From Lepturacanthus savala (Eukaryota > Chordata > Actinopteri > Scombriformes > Trichiuridae): 64,000 nucleotides of DNA. Positions 34,993 through 49,600 of this stretch are shown in pieces. Every line of letters starts with the position of its first letter. Within the stretch, counting starts at the first letter, position 1. The DNA is taken from NCBI GenBank assembly GCA_030544235.1, contig CM060475.1:3887920-3951919 (forward strand), read 5' to 3'. Under the pieces are notes generated by a model, which saw only the letters and a list, made by a program, of their open reading frames with translations, ran no database searches and was not told the DNA's origin. The position numbers and the translations under genes were made by a program.

Positions 34993-36153
34993 TATAAAAC
35001 GTGGTATTATAGCCACAGTCTATTTATGATCCCATTAATTAAAATAAAACATAGAAAATAATATTAATAATAAATAAATACCTGAGAGCTGTAACTCACA
35101 GTTGGATGAGTCGCTTTGCAGATGACTTCTCTTTCCGTAGAAAACGCTCACACTGCGTGAATCCTCTGCTCTGGAAACGCTCTTTAACCTCGCTGGACGC
35201 TCCAAGTTAATCATTGTTCTAATGAACCAAACTAAACTAAATCTAATCACAGCTCACCATTAAACTGCTCACGGGTCACATTTATTTCTGCTATTTAATC
35301 TCTTCCTGGAACAGTGACTTCCTCATTTTTATACTTTCACTTTTAGGTGTGAAAATCCAACATAACAAAACGCAGTGAAGTTTCACATGATGTAGACAAA
35401 AACACACAGATCCTACTGGGCTTTCACTTTTACATTCTATCGCTTACAAATATCTGTTTTAATTTCATTGAATTAGTCAATGTTCAAACTTCTTTCACAA
35501 TAACTTTGAGAAAACAATTCTTTATGGATCTACAAATGACATTAGCATCTACCAAATGATTAGTTGACTTGTTCTTTTTCTTTTTTCTTGTCCTTTTCCC
35601 TGCACCAGCTTCAGTAACATTAAATAACAATCTACAATTTGAGGTCTTTGTTTTAATCGGTTGCATGTTTTCATATAAATTGAGTTTCAAAAACAACGTT
35701 ATCAGAGCTGAACAGTTAATCACTGTATGATATACATATCCATGTGTTTCTTTTTATTTTACAGTGGTTGTTTTAAATTTAAATGTATTCATCAAATACA
35801 ATCAAATGTGCCAATAACAAAGTTGTGGCTGAGTGGGACAGTAAACACCGACCACAGTGGCTGTGAGCACAAAAAAGAACTGGGTGCATTATATAATTTA
35901 TCTGATCTGATGAAAAGACATGAGTTTCAATAACAGCACTTAATGCCCATGTATAAGATATCAATTATATGTCTAGACACAAAAATGGGTTCCTCATTAC
36001 GCCAAATTAGTATTAAAATAAGCTACTGCTACAACCCTGTTTGTCCTCAGCTTCAACCATAAAGGTTAATTTTAATAGAAGATGTACAGAAATATTTAAT
36101 AAGCACTTGCTGAATTGAGACAATTCACTGGATATTTTATTCTCCTCACATTT

Positions 36154-36167
36154 CCACTAGATGGCAG
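36154..36167 (+). promoter_or_regulatory. CTCF-like motif
   Basis: CCACTAGATGGCAG fits the vertebrate CTCF core (CCASYAGRKGGCRS) at every position. It lies in the intergenic gap between the kynu and vwde promoters, where an insulator would be plausible. Confidence 0.5.
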
Positions 36168-36747
36168 CAAAGCTTTGCCAGTCTCACTAGAGTAGAGCCA
36201 CATGTATGAATGCATTAATGTACTTTCTACTACTGTAAAGTCATCTGTGTTAATCTATAAATATGTCAATAAACAAAGATTTTGTTGAATTCTACACATT
36301 TTTCAGAGCCTAAAATTAATTATTACCTGGTTATAATTAAAGAAGGAATTTCCATTTTTTAAACATGTATACTACGTTAATGTGACTCAAAGTATAGTAT
36401 TGAGTAATATGAATATTGAATAGACTTTTTTGTTTTTTAAATATTTTACAATATAAACTTTTATTTTTATATAAGCTTTTTCTGCTCCTTTTTTGGTTTT
36501 AACATTACATGTATATTTTGTTTGATCTTTTTGTTGTAGGACATGTTTTTTGAAGTAGTATAATGGAAATAAATAAGTGAAAATAGCATCAGAAAATCAC
36601 TCATAATATTCCTGTAATATGACTTGAAGGGGTTCTCTGCTCACTATAAATATATATATTTATAGGAGTTTTAATGTATAAAACAAGATTTTGAAGAAAA
36701 TAATGTCCCAGATCTGTACAGGATTTTTCTGTAAGAAATATATATAC

Positions 36748-36781
36748 CACACACATGCACGCGCGCACACACACACACACA
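36748..36781. repeat. CA/CG compound microsatellite
   Basis: cacacacatgcacgcgcgcacacacac tract between kynu and vwde. Confidence 0.9.
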
Positions 36782-36835
36782 GGGGCAATATTTAACTTGT
36801 GCCTGAAATGTTTACATGTTCATCATCCTCCTCAC

Positions 36836-36979
36836 CTTCTTTTCCTCTTCTTCTGCTCCACTGTTCATCTCCTCTTCACAGCTCGCTAAGCCGTCAGCTT
36901 CCATTTCATCACATTAGCTGCTGCTGCTCCCACTAATGCTGAAAATGCTACTTTTCCATGCATCAAACTGTGGTGAAAC
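36836..36979 (-). CDS. Candidate small first coding exon between kynu and vwde
   Basis: On the minus strand a TTTCACAG acceptor (exon start 36979), an ATG at 36904 and a donor AAG|GTGAGG at 36836 delimit 23 codons (MEADGLASCEEEMNSGAEEE...). A donor-like ACT|GTAAGT near 37.38 kb could end an upstream non-coding exon. I found no downstream exon before kynu that joins in phase. Weak: it could be a cryptic exon or chance. Confidence 0.2.
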
Positions 36980-39900
36980 CTGTGAAAGCACAGATACAAT
37001 ATGTTAGATATACACACAATGTCATTGTATCTGCATGTCATTCTGTTATTTTATCCTATTGAACCAAATACAACTGGATTTCTTCTACTCAAAGTAAAAA
37101 ACACGTCTGAAAATTGTAAAAGCAGGACACTGAATTCATGTTGAAGTAGTAATATTTCATATAAATAATGTGATATATATAAACGACTGGACCAAATAAA
37201 GCGGTGATTAGTGGTGTTTTTAATTACCCATCTTGGATAAAATACAATTCTTCCACCGCACCAAACTGACATTGAATCACTGACACCCTGCTGTCTGGGA
37301 AATGTCCCGTAATCCAACCCGACAGAGTGAGAAAAGCCAACGCTGAAGGTTTAGAGGTCGTACTGGACTCTGACTTACAGTATGGAGGTTGGACCGTCCC
37401 GTGGTGAGGCCCGGCAGCCTGTGCTTTTACTCAAAGTGAGACAAGCACCTTTTGACAATACAGCGTCTCTGGAAAAACTCCACAAAGACCACATGGATGC
37501 ATGAAAAGCCAAATATTTTCACTGAGTTTTTAAGGGGACCTGCCAAGGTACTTTGAGGAAGTCCTTAAATTAATTAACCATCCCCGACAGCTACGTATTG
37601 GCTCATTTTCAATCTCTAACACCCTTCTCAAAATTGTTTCCAGTGAATATTCTAACAATCAGTTCTCCGATTCAGATTCTTTGGTTCCTGCATCTAATAT
37701 TCTATCAAATTATGTGTAATTTCTTAACAAATCTGTCAACATCCATATAACTTGTTGCTACCTTTATACTACAATTAAGGCAATTCAATCAGTAACTTTT
37801 AAACAATTATCACCTGATTATTTAAACTCCCACCTCCCCACATTTCTGGTGTCGGTATTGAGGTGACTGTGTCTGACAATTTTGAAAAAACCTTTTTAAG
37901 CATCTTATCACTCTTTTCATCCATGCTTTTGTTTGGCCAGTTGAAAAACAACTATGGTTTATATCAGATTTTTCAACACCTTTTGATGACAAAGCTGCAT
38001 AAAACCAAACACGGCTGACAGAATAGCAGGGAAACCGGTAAAACCCACCTGCTGCATTAAAATCTCAATTCCTACTGAAGTAGCACGTACCACCGTATGT
38101 GAGACTGTGGAGAAGCTCCCGGGTTCGAGCTGCAGTGAAGCATCTTTACGGCAGAGAAAACAGTATCTCGCAGCCTCCTTTGATGTCGGGTCCCTGAGTA
38201 ACAACAAGGGGGGTTGGAACGTTTCAGTCCTGCCTCCTGAGCGCTTCCAGATGTCACACATCCTCTTTTACTGTGAGAAAAACGAGAGGAGAACATACAA
38301 GCGGCATGTCAGCATCTACGATACCCCAAACATCTTGCGACCATATTGCTTTTGCATTCTTTAAAACAACCAAAGTCATTTGAACGCGTCTGAACGCCTG
38401 AATTCTCGTGACACCGACTTATGTTTCTTCTAGCATTGTGTGATTTTTTACAACACTGTTTTATTAACAGATCTTATTTTGGAAAATGGCTAAAGCGTGA
38501 GGGTTTTTTTTTTCTTGTATTAACCGTATGATTCTTATGCAGAAGGAGAAAGAGACAGATTTACTGGCAGCTTCATGTCAGATTGTTGAAGATAAATTAC
38601 AGCGTAGCTAATGTAATAAACAAACAACGTGCAATATATTTTGTTTTGGGAAAAACAATGGTGACCTTAAAGCGATTATTCAGCATTTAAAACCTCAGAG
38701 GGCAAGGTGGATGGGGTCAAAGGTCAATCAGCTTAACCTCGTGAAAAATGTTTCTCTTTAATTGTAACAGGAGGTCACGTCTGAGGTGAACGTACGAGGC
38801 TTTAGATGTCGATTTCTCAGCGACATTTTTAGTTTCAAAGCACAAGAGGATCATGAGCTACAAAAAACAAAAAACCACAACTCACAGAACACGTCAACCC
38901 CAGGCACAATGTCCAACTGATGCTAATAAACACACGACTTGTGGAAATATCCTGTAAGGCTCCCTCAAATATTTGAGGTTTAGCGCTGTAAGATTTCATG
39001 TTCGTTTAAAGGAGTTCCTCTTGTTGGGTCCTCCCTATTAAGTGGAAGCTTTTCTCAAGGACCTTTGAGTGTGTCCATTAGCAAAAATGACTCCGTTCTT
39101 TGGTGTAAGACATGTTTAGACAAACATGAAGCATACTACACATTGATTTTCCCTGTTTTCTAGTATTTTGTGGACTATTTTGCCTTAATTTGTGGGTATA
39201 AAGACAGTATAAGTTAGGGTTCAGGTAGATTTCTTTAGCTGATTTCTTAATATATAATAATATGATAGAATAATTAATAATTAATTAATAATATAATCAT
39301 TGTAAGTGTTTTCCCATGTTTTAAATACCTAAATTTGGAGCAACATTTTTAATTTTCTGCTCCAGGATGTTTCCATGCTGCCTTGTTGCAAAGAAAAAAG
39401 AAAATGTGTCAACACTGAAGGTCTGAGAGTTTCTCACAGTGCTACAGGAAGGTCTGGATGAAAAGGCAAACGTCAAACACCTGCTGCTTCTCTCAGGTCT
39501 TTTATTTAGTGGAAAGGTATGTCTCTTTGTCTCAGAAGCCTCCAGCACCTGATATTTACTTTACACTCCAGAGGCCGACCTTCTCCGTTTCAGCTCTGCA
39601 GGTTCCCACTTCCCCCTGCAGCGCAACAATCTCAGTCACAAACTGTTTTCAGTCACATGAACAGATAATGAATGGAGAGACCAGATGAGGACTTTGCATT
39701 GGTCACCTTTTGTAAGAGCTTTTTATTGTTTGGTGGATAAAACAGTAGATATCTAGGTTTTTTTGAAAAAGAAGCCAATTTTTATTTTGTCTATATTGCA
39801 ATTATAGATAAGAGAGTTTATAGAAACTTTAATCAGTCTTAAAAGACTTTTTCTTTCCAACTTTGAATATTTTTGAATGAAGCCTTTAATACACACCTCC

Positions 39901-40329
39901 TGCTCTGCTATTAATTAATTCCACTTGCATCATTTTATCCCCATGCTGAAATAAGCTTCACTTCCTGCTGACTTCCTGTGAGTTTATACAACTGCACTGA
40001 ATGAGTAGATACAGCTGCAGCGTGTTTCTGTATGTACAGTATATACAATGTAGTTATACTTACAGTCTGCTGCACATTAATGTTGCACGTGTTTTTGTTG
40101 CACAAAAAACACACGTCTGTTTTTTTGTTGTAAAATAATTAATTTTTAGAATTGCAGTAAAACGCTTTAAATATTTCAAACATCGGTCGTGCGTTTGTTG
40201 TGACCTCCTGAAGGAGCACATGTTCTGCAGCGTGTTTACCGAGTGAATGTGATGCTTTAGAGGATAATGATGGAGGACTGAGGTCCCACCTACGCCAACT
40301 AACTCCCGTCGCCTCCTCCTCCCTTCTCT

Positions 40330-40537
40330 TTGTCATCTTGCGCGCTCCGCAGAGGAAACCTCGCAGTCTCCAAGTGAGCGCGGCGCAAATGTAGTTCTCT
40401 TTTCTCTAATTACCAAACACAGCGCTGGGAAGGTAACCACCTCTTGCGCCACTTTCGCACCGTTTTCTCCGCACTTCTAATGGGACCAGACGACTGACGG
40501 TCAGCCTGTTGCATGTTTTAACCTCGGAGCCGCAGCC
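40330..40537 (+). promoter_or_regulatory. vwde: vwde promoter and 5' UTR
   Basis: A locally CpG-rich block (gcgcgctccgc, gagcgcggcgc, ccgcagcc) directly precedes the start codon in otherwise AT-rich DNA. I see no TATA box. The exact start site is not determinable here. Confidence 0.45.
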
Positions 40538-40637
40538 ATGGACTGTTGCGCATTTGGTTCGGCGCGGTTGTTCTTCCCTGGATATTTACGCATCGCGCTG
40601 CTGTGTGTCGTGCAGTTAGGAGCGTTTGCGCAGCATG
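40538..40637 (+). CDS. vwde: vwde exon 1: signal peptide
   Basis: This exon encodes 33 residues plus one base. A basic/aromatic start is followed by a hydrophobic core (IALLCVVQLGAFA) and a likely signal-peptidase site near AFA-Q. The donor is G|GTGAGT. It is the only exon in the CpG-rich promoter block; a 4.8-kb intron follows. Confidence 0.9.
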
Positions 40638-43600
40638 GTGAGTGGATGCGAAACAACTCGCATTGTGATTTTTTTGATTAGTCTCAACAGAATCCTAAAT
40701 CCTTTCCAATCCGTCGAGTTAGGGAGAAAAAGAAAACACCAAATGGCCTCCAGCTGCCGTGTGGGAAATGATTTCACCTCTAAGATAAGAAAAACAAACT
40801 CTCACGCTATTTCAAATAGAGAGAGAAATGTCTAATGTGATCCACAGTCTCTAAATAATTATCTCATTGCATACGAATGCAAACGAGTAATCCTGTGATC
40901 TTACCATTCATAAGCATGGATTGTGCAGAGCTGCAGGACTTGGCCTCTGTGGCTGCATTCCCATCACTCAGCAGGTCCAGAGGTTAGATGGACCTTCAGA
41001 GACAGGAAAGAAATGACAAGACAAGAGCACAGCCAGTCAGACACAGAGGAGGAAAATGCAGATATTTCAGCTAAATGACACTTCATGGAGGATAATTATC
41101 AACCTGTGAACCATCATCTGTGCAAAAGTGTGGAAACCAATGCAGCGGTTTAAGAACAGTCGGAATATTTCACTTTGACACACAAGTCACAGGACGACAG
41201 AAGCATAATTCGGCTCTTTGGGACGATTTCAATGTAGTTAACACAAATGTAAAATACTGTAAAGTTAAAAAAAACAGACTTGTAAACAGAATCATTAAAA
41301 TGCAGCTGTAATTGGAACAAGCTGACAAAACGTGTTCCAGTGACTCATTACACAACATGATACACTTGGAAAGAATCGACTCTTCTGTATCTGCACGTGC
41401 TGCTGTGACACATGTAGTCGTACATTTATAAAGGATTGTAAAAAAGTCACATATCAGAGTCTGGTGTGTTTTCTGAAATTAGGTGGAATGAATAACAAGA
41501 GTTTTTTTTGCACATTCTCTTCTATTAAAGAGGGTTTGCACTGTCAGCTGTTGTGTTCGTCGTCTTCCGTCTTGCTCATGTCTTTGTCTCCAGGACGACT
41601 AACAACACATCAAAGCACACAGTCATAAACTTTGAGACAGGCCATCGTAAAACCAAACGCTGGGGGTCCTCACACAGCTCTGCTGCTGCAAGAATACCAC
41701 ACATGTCTGCAGCAAACCCAGCTGTACTAGGACCTGCTGGGATTCAATGCAACACATGACAAGATTTGTCATTTACCTTGCTGAGAGATGTTTAACAGTT
41801 CCAACTCTTCCTCAGGTAGTTAAAACAGTGATAATTACACTGATATTCACTCATACCATTGATACAAAGTCATATTTGCAGCCAAAGATTGTTCAAACCC
41901 ATTAGGCTTTTTTTCTAAATTCTAGACAAGAGCCCAACGTATGTACAGATGCCAAATCTGCCCGGATGTGATCCACATATCTTGGTTGTCCAACACTGTG
42001 GAAACATGTCTGAAACATACACAGTAAAGTTGCTATTTGAGGAGAATATTGTGAGCATCAAATTTCAACGTGAGTTAAAAATATACGTTTTCTGGATTTC
42101 GTTGTTCTGTGATTTAGGGCACGCTTTATTTAGGAGCTGAGGGCAGTAAAACAAATGACTGAGGTGGTTTTGAACTTGTTCGCAAATGGTTTTGTTTTGC
42201 CATCTGTCCTCTTTAAGGGTGGCAACCTTTTTTTAAAATGACATGGGTGAAATGACGTGAGTTTACAAAAACAATGACAATGCTTACATGCTGATGTTGA
42301 ACGGGTATTAAGCAGCTGACTGCAATGGAGTCATTTGTATAATACAAATTTTGTTGGTATTCCTTTATAGAAAGCATGGAGAGCAACAGCATAGAACAGA
42401 CAGAATGGTAGTGATATGCCCCTTTTTTAACTCGGGTATCAAACCAAAAGAGAAAGATATATACACAGGAAAATACACCCACATCTACATATACACATAC
42501 ATGAATAATACAGAGATTTAGCCAGGCCCCACTGTGAGGTCAAGTCAATTTTATATTTCATGTATTTATTTTAGCCAAATAAATATCACAAATCACAGAC
42601 TTGCCCCAATGGGCTTTACAGTTTGTTCAACTGCAACACAACACCCTCTGTCCTTAGACCCTCACATCATACAAGGAAAAACTCCCTTTAACAGGGAAAA
42701 CAGGGAATTAAGAACCTCAGGAAGAGTAACAGAGTAGGATCTCTGTTCCAGGATGGACAGGCATGCACTAGATGATGTGTGCACATGATGGAAACAATAC
42801 ATCCAGACAGCAAAAGTTGAGTATGACATTAAATACAACAACAGAAATATATTGAATGGTGGTGTATGTGAAGGTCATACTTTGATACCTGCGTTATCTT
42901 TCTGGAGCTGGAAAGAAATATTTTGTCATCAATGGTTTCACCACTTTTGTTTTAACCCCCCCTTGACCTCTGCCCCCTGTTCCTGGTCTGGCTGTGAGTG
43001 ACAGGCCCTCTGGGAGAAACACCCCTAACCTCAGTTGTGTTAACACCACACTCTCCCAAATTAATCTTCTTCCATGAGAAACAGGAGGAGTCCTCGCACA
43101 TCTGGGCAGCTGAGGGCCCCCCTCCCTCTCTGCTGCATGGGGGGCAGTGAGCTAATGAAGCAGCCCCTCCAGCTCTGTAAACTCATTAAGCTGCAGATTG
43201 GAGCAGATTAGCCAGAAGCCAGAGTCTCGCCGACTGTCCTCCTGCAGGAAAACCTGTTTGTTTGGACGACCTGTGACCTCCAGCCTCGTCAGCGGAGCCT
43301 CCAGACGAGGTTTCACGCAGACGGCAGACGATGTAAACAGGAGCGTTTGCTTTCAAGAGGCTGTCAACATGAAGACCGGCCTGTAAGGCCTTGTTTAGGC
43401 TTGGGATCGCTGGCTGTGACTTTGCTCTGTCCATTCAAAGCTTTGACAGTCTCAAGACATCCTAAATACCCTCTGTGTTTGTTTTCCCTGTCACGACTTT
43501 GCTCAGCCGCCTCCATCAAACTCCGACGACAAGACAGGCGACACGTTTTGTCCCTTTTTGTTTAGGTTTGTCAGGAAAAAGCCTCCGTTGACAGCTTTGA

Positions 43601-46600
43601 CCCGTTCCACGCACAGATGAAGAGCTTTTCAGAGTGCGCTTGTGTGGAAAACTGCAGGTTCTGCTCAAATAAGTTTCGCCGGTTGTTTGAGCCTCCAGCT
43701 GCAGGCGGGTGTTTCGGAGGCCTGTCATGCGCCATTGGCTTTAGCGTCCTTTCCCGGGGGGAGTTTAGAGAGGCGAGAGGCTCACAGGAATGTCTGTTAT
43801 TCTTAGCAATTTAGATAACCTCTGGGGGGAAAATGATCCTTCCTGCTCACCTCCTTAATTCCGACTGACACTTTAAAGAGTCAATCCTACGCTTCATTTT
43901 GTCACCTTTGCCTTGTTAATGTTCCCATCGCCTGTGATGACGTTAAAGTTATTCAATTTTAAGTTATTCAGCGGCATATCATCATTTTTTGGATAGTTAC
44001 AGTTACTTAAGAGTCTGATTCTAAAATCAAACTTCTTACTCATTTGATTTTCTGTGTTTCTCTTTTCAGTTTCTTCTAATGTATTCCAAACATATGCATC
44101 TGGATACCATACAACATGCAACAATAGGAAAATATTTCAGGACCTGGACCAAGAATCAAATCAGATGTTTTTATGAAAACAAGGCTGATTTTTAGACAGA
44201 GCTTCTGCTATTATTTAAAGAGAAGATTGTTGAAATATGCTCAAATAAAGCCTTCATCTATTTTGATCCCACTCAAGGATAAAAGTGTGTTTGACCTTGT
44301 TGTGTACAAGTTTTAAGAGGTTCGGGCAGGCAGCGCCAACTGGAGGTGACATTAATATTTAATCATTTACTTCTACTACTTGACTTCACCCAGATTTAAA
44401 TCATCTCTGATCCTCTATTTAAATGAGAGTTTCATGTGTTAAAGTTTCTTGTATTAGATTAATTACCTATTAAGTCAAAGCCAAGAATCTATTTATATTA
44501 CCGATGGATAAAATAACTTCTTAATAGCGCTTTAGTGTTTTTAAACTCATTGTTTCTGTTTATTTGTACATCGCATTTCAACAACTAAACAAAGCAATAT
44601 ACAACGTTAAAAGCATTAAGACAATGTGCAAAAACATTAAGAACATTTAAATACAGTTTTACACAGCTTCTGTGTTTTTAGTTTACTCTCACTGTTCTCA
44701 AAGCATTATTCTGTTTTTTTATTGCATTCACTCACTTTACACTATCTATGCTGCAACAAATGGCACAGACACAGTTGGCTGTAGACTAACCGCTGAACAT
44801 TTAGCAGCTACAGCACACATATTTCCCTCAGGAGTGCAAAAACAGGGCTAAAAGAGAGTGAATATTGGATTTACACTCCACACGCTTCACTGCCTCAAAG
44901 TGGACAAAATATCTATTATTTTACTTAGAGAAAGAAAACTTCTCAGACAGACCAAGGACAGACAGACTTTTGTTTGCCGTTTCTTACGACTACACAAGTT
45001 GCTTTGTTTCCTCTATCTTGGTGGTGTCTGTCCTTCAGGACCAAACTGCAGGACTCTGAAAGATAAAGACATGTCTGCAGGCTGAACCTGATCGTCCGAT
45101 CACAGCCGGAGATTCTTCAGTTTTAATTTCCTCTTCGTTAAACTGACAGATCTGGAACTCTAAAAAGACAGAGTGAGAGGAAGAGATGTTTGATGCTGGA
45201 AAAATTTCCAGCAAAGGCAAGCGTCCAAAAAGATAAAAGTTCTCCAGGAGTGGACGGTTATTTAATAGCGAGCTCAGAATATTGAACAGAACAGCGGTTT
45301 CCAAATTGTCTTCGTTCCTCTCGTCTTTCAGCTGCACCAGAGTTCAGTTTGGAGTTCACCGGTTTGGAGGTTTAACCTCGTCATTATTCTTCTCTTCCCT
45401 TCAGCTCCAGAGTGTTTCCCAGGAGGCCACTGGACCATGCGTAATCCCTACCGCAGCATCGACTTTGACTCCACAGAGATCCAGAACACGGCGATCCAGG
45501 ACCTGATCTGTGACCACTCGCTGGCGCCGGGCTGGTACAGATTCAAGATTAACAACAAGCCGGCCGAGATGCCGACCAGCTGCGTGGAGGTAAGACCCCC
45601 GAATGATACAGGATTCTGTCAGAAAGTACCCAGGAACTTTCTGTTCTGTGATTCAGTCTCTGTTTTTCGCAAAAAAACTCAGATCTCTGCCCAAAACTAT
45701 TCGACATCCTCTCCCAGTGCAAACTCATCCAGTAGATTGGTATAATAAGCACCTTCAGCCCAGGTGGAGGATATAATAACCCCCTCGCTGCTGGTAATGA
45801 CTGTTTCTGTTGACGCCCCCCTGCAGATGAACCGCTGCGGGACGCAGGCGCCGGTATGGCTGTCACTGAAGGATACCTCCCTGCCTCGGCCCGGCGAGGT
45901 CCGCCAGCTCTCCGCCTGCGCCACCTGGCAGTTTTTCCATGGCAGCACCAAGGACTGCTGCCTCTTCCGCATTCCTGTCACGGTGCGAAACTGCGGCGAG
46001 TTCCTGGTCTACTACCTGCAGCCGACACAGGGCTGCATGGGATACTGTGCTCAAGGTGAACAGAAGTGGGCAAAGTTCAGAGAGTTGCAAGTTAGAGTTC
46101 CTGGTGGCAGGAAACATTCAAGTAGAGCTGCAATGATTAGTCAATTACTTAGTTCAATTAATTAATATTTAGTCATTTTTTAAATAATATACCAAACATT
46201 TTCTGGATTTAGCTTTGGAAATGTGATATTTAATGCTTTTCTTTGTTGTACAGTTATTATTATTAACTTATTATTATTTATCATTGGGTTTTGGACAAAA
46301 TAAGAGCTTGAATCTGGGAAATGATAACATGCATTTTCAATATTCACCAAAATATCTAATCCATTAAATGAGGAAATAACCAGCAGATTGATCGATATTT
46401 AATGAAATGAAAATAATGGTTGTGGCCCTACATTGAAGGCTGACTGACATTTTGAGGCCAATCAATTTTTTAGAGAAAATCTGTTAACCAATATTCATTT
46501 TTTTACATAAACCCTTAAAATATTTCAAATAATTGAGAAAGAATATCGGGTATTTTACAGGATAACTTTGTCAGTGTACTCTGGCATTTCTGTGGTCTGT

Positions 46601-49600
46601 CTTTTTATTTATTAGTTGATGTACATTTACATATGTTTGCAATAAGCTCAAAATGGCTGATGTATTATATAGTTATAGTTATTATATAGTATTATATAGT
46701 AAGACGTCAAGTAAGAAATTAAATAGTGTTTTTACATTTTATTTAGAACAGGTGTTTAAAGCTAAAATGGTGAATATGATGACCTGATCCATTTTACCTT
46801 TCAGTCACTGCAGATTTGGGATCCAGACTCTGTCCACCAGGTGAGGTGGAAGTCAACGGCCGATGCAAAGGTAAGAGACAAAAAAATTATTAAAAAAAAA
46901 AATGTTTTGGTATTAGTTTTTTGTCTCATATCACATGAGCAACTTTCTCTCACTGTAGAATAAACATCAATCTGCAGCCTGTCTCTGCTTCTGTTTCCAG
47001 CTACCGTGCCGCCCCTGCCGTCCCGGCCGGTGATCACTCCGGAGCTCAACGGCCACAGCGTCCACTTGCGGTGCTCCTTCACCCCGCCGACATGGAGCCG
47101 GCCGCTGGGCTTCCAGGTGGTTTGGGCCCGACACATCGGCCACAGCATGAAGGCTGAGATCAGGCAGGAATCCACTCTCAAGCCCTTCTCGCTGGTGGAG
47201 ATGGATGGGGTTCACTTCAGGCTGGGGGAAATGGTAAATTCCTGCCAGACGGCGCTGAAAGGTTTGAGGAGCACATGTGGAGGCTTTGACCCCTCGTCAC
47301 ACTGACCGGATTTGACCTCATAAAGCAAAGGCAGATAGAGGCCAAGTGTGTCATATCTCGTTAACAGAAAGCAAGCGGAGGGTGGGGAAGTTAAATCAGT
47401 TGCAGGTTACAAAGCCTAACTCCTCACGCTTCATGTTTCAACCGCTGCATTCAAATCTGTACACCAGGGAAGTTCCTTTTCCACATGGACAGATGCACAT
47501 AGAAGTGTTTCTTATGTTGATTTACACCCATTTCACTTGCTGAAAAACAGCAAAGACACAGATGAAATTACATCTGTATGTTTCGACTCTTTTTGACAGT
47601 GGATTGGAGCCAGAAAATCCAATCTTGCGACTGTGAAGGTTTCATTCCAAGCTCTTCACTCTGCTGTTTTCCTTTAAACTAAACAGAATTTGGGCATAAC
47701 ATTAACACGTCCAGGTTAATTCCAGTGGTCTGTTTTAAGCCGGGCTCTCCAGAGGAAGTTAAACCAATCTGCTTGTTTTACATGCACAATTGGTAATTAA
47801 AGTTCTGTGTACATTTGCTTCAGTGCAAACCTTTGCAACCTGCATTGATTTTAACGTTTATGTGCATCTTTGCAGAAGTAGATTTACCAACTACTGATGC
47901 TCCAAAACAGTCTGTCATTTTCTATACCTGATTATTCCTCACTAGGGTTTGCCAGAGCCAATCCCAGTGTATTTTGGTATTCAGGTCACTCCAAAATGAA
48001 ACAAGTCAAAAATCATCTGTGGTTCACCACAGTTGACCTCTTCTTTCTTTTTGACATCCATACTCTGTTTGCCGTGTCATGTTGGCAAACCTTCCTGTTC
48101 ATGTCGAAGCTCTGTCAAAGGAAGTTAATGAAACACTTGTTTGACTGTCTGACATTTCCAGAAAAAAGCAAAGCAAAGTAAAGCAAAGTAAAGCAAAGTA
48201 AAGCAAACATGCCAAGCTTTCCAAAACATATTACACCTGTACTTCTGGCTACGACGAGCAGCGGAATCGAAAGACATGTGTGCATGTCGGGCTGAATTAT
48301 GACTCATGAAACTCCATCTGATCGGCAGGGATACGAGGAAGAATGTTTCCTGGTCTGCTGGGGACTCCTGCCTATTTAAGTTGCTTGTTTACAGCTGAAT
48401 TTGACTTAAAACCCAGACTGCTTTGCTGCATTCGACTTCTGACAACTTCCATTTCCTGAACAAATTATATGTTGCCAGGAAATGTCACAATTTTAGATCC
48501 TGATGCTATTTGAGGTGATGTCATTCTCACCGGTCGCCCGTTTACAGCTGCGGACCATTGCGCTGCCATATTTGGACACCGGGGTTGCATTAGTTGTGTC
48601 TGGATCGTGCTACACAGGGCTGGGCTCACTCATGGGGCCCCTGTCTTTAACACATGTTGATGCGGCAGCTGGGCTGGGTCAAAGGTCAGCAGTGAGTTAA
48701 ATGTTATTTCTCTCTGTGCTGTGAGCTGCACGGGGAAATGTTTGGATAAATCACAAATACCGTGTCAGTTGGACACATTTGTCTTTTTCATGACTAACAA
48801 TGCTACAGTTTAGAAAGTTTAAGGCTAAAACATGAGTGTGCTTAAAAATGATTTAGATACACAAAATTGCTTTAACATCTCAAAGCAGAAACTCAACAAA
48901 AGCATGTTGTGCCATTTACAAGAGCACTTTCTTTCTTTTTTTGCTTGAAATTCAATTTAGAGTTTAAAATACACCTAGAGTTCAGTATGGATAGTGGTTT
49001 GTTTTTGAGGGGAAAATAGAAAGATCCCTGTAATAGGTTCACTCTAACTTATTTCTCCATTATTTCACAGTTTTCCTGCAGTGTGTCGACTTTTAAAGCC
49101 AACTCCAGCCACAGCAGATCTGCTCCGAAAGAAAGTGAGAGTTTCTACGCTGGTCTGAAGGTAAACATGCAAGTTTTATATTAAATTAAAACTCAACTCT
49201 AAACTGTTTTTATTTTATCAGAAAACTCAAACCTCTTTTTACCTCAGTTTTCTCCAGATTTGCTGTACATAGCAGAGAACAGTAAGGAGCATGAAGTGAC
49301 CGTCCACAGCACTGTACCGATCCCCTGCTACGGCCCCGAACATGGCCGCCAGTGTGGTGTCCCTCTGGCTCTGAACGTCCATGATCCAGGTCAGACCTGT
49401 AGGAAAACAAAGGGATGAAGCATGTGTCATCAGCCTGACTTATCTGCAGGGATATACTGTAATGAAGCTTGTAATTAACTGCAATTTAATTATCTTGTTA
49501 AGTTGTTAACAAATTCTAAATTTGGCAACAGTATGAGTGGGATGAGCCTGCAGCGACCACCGCAGCTGACCAAACATACCCTTCTTTAAGCCTTAATAAG

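Larger units (their letters stand above)
35000..40330. other. kynu-vwde divergent intergenic region
   Basis: AT-rich gap between the two promoters, with the CTCF-like motif (36154), the candidate small exon (36836-36979), a CA/CG microsatellite and a balanced-composition patch at 37.96-38.36 kb whose open frames carry no protein signal. Confidence 0.5.

Noticed and set aside
37959..38364. Overlapping open frames of 74-100 codons near 38.1 kb
   Set aside because: No family resemblance, start context or splice sites; stops resume immediately outside.
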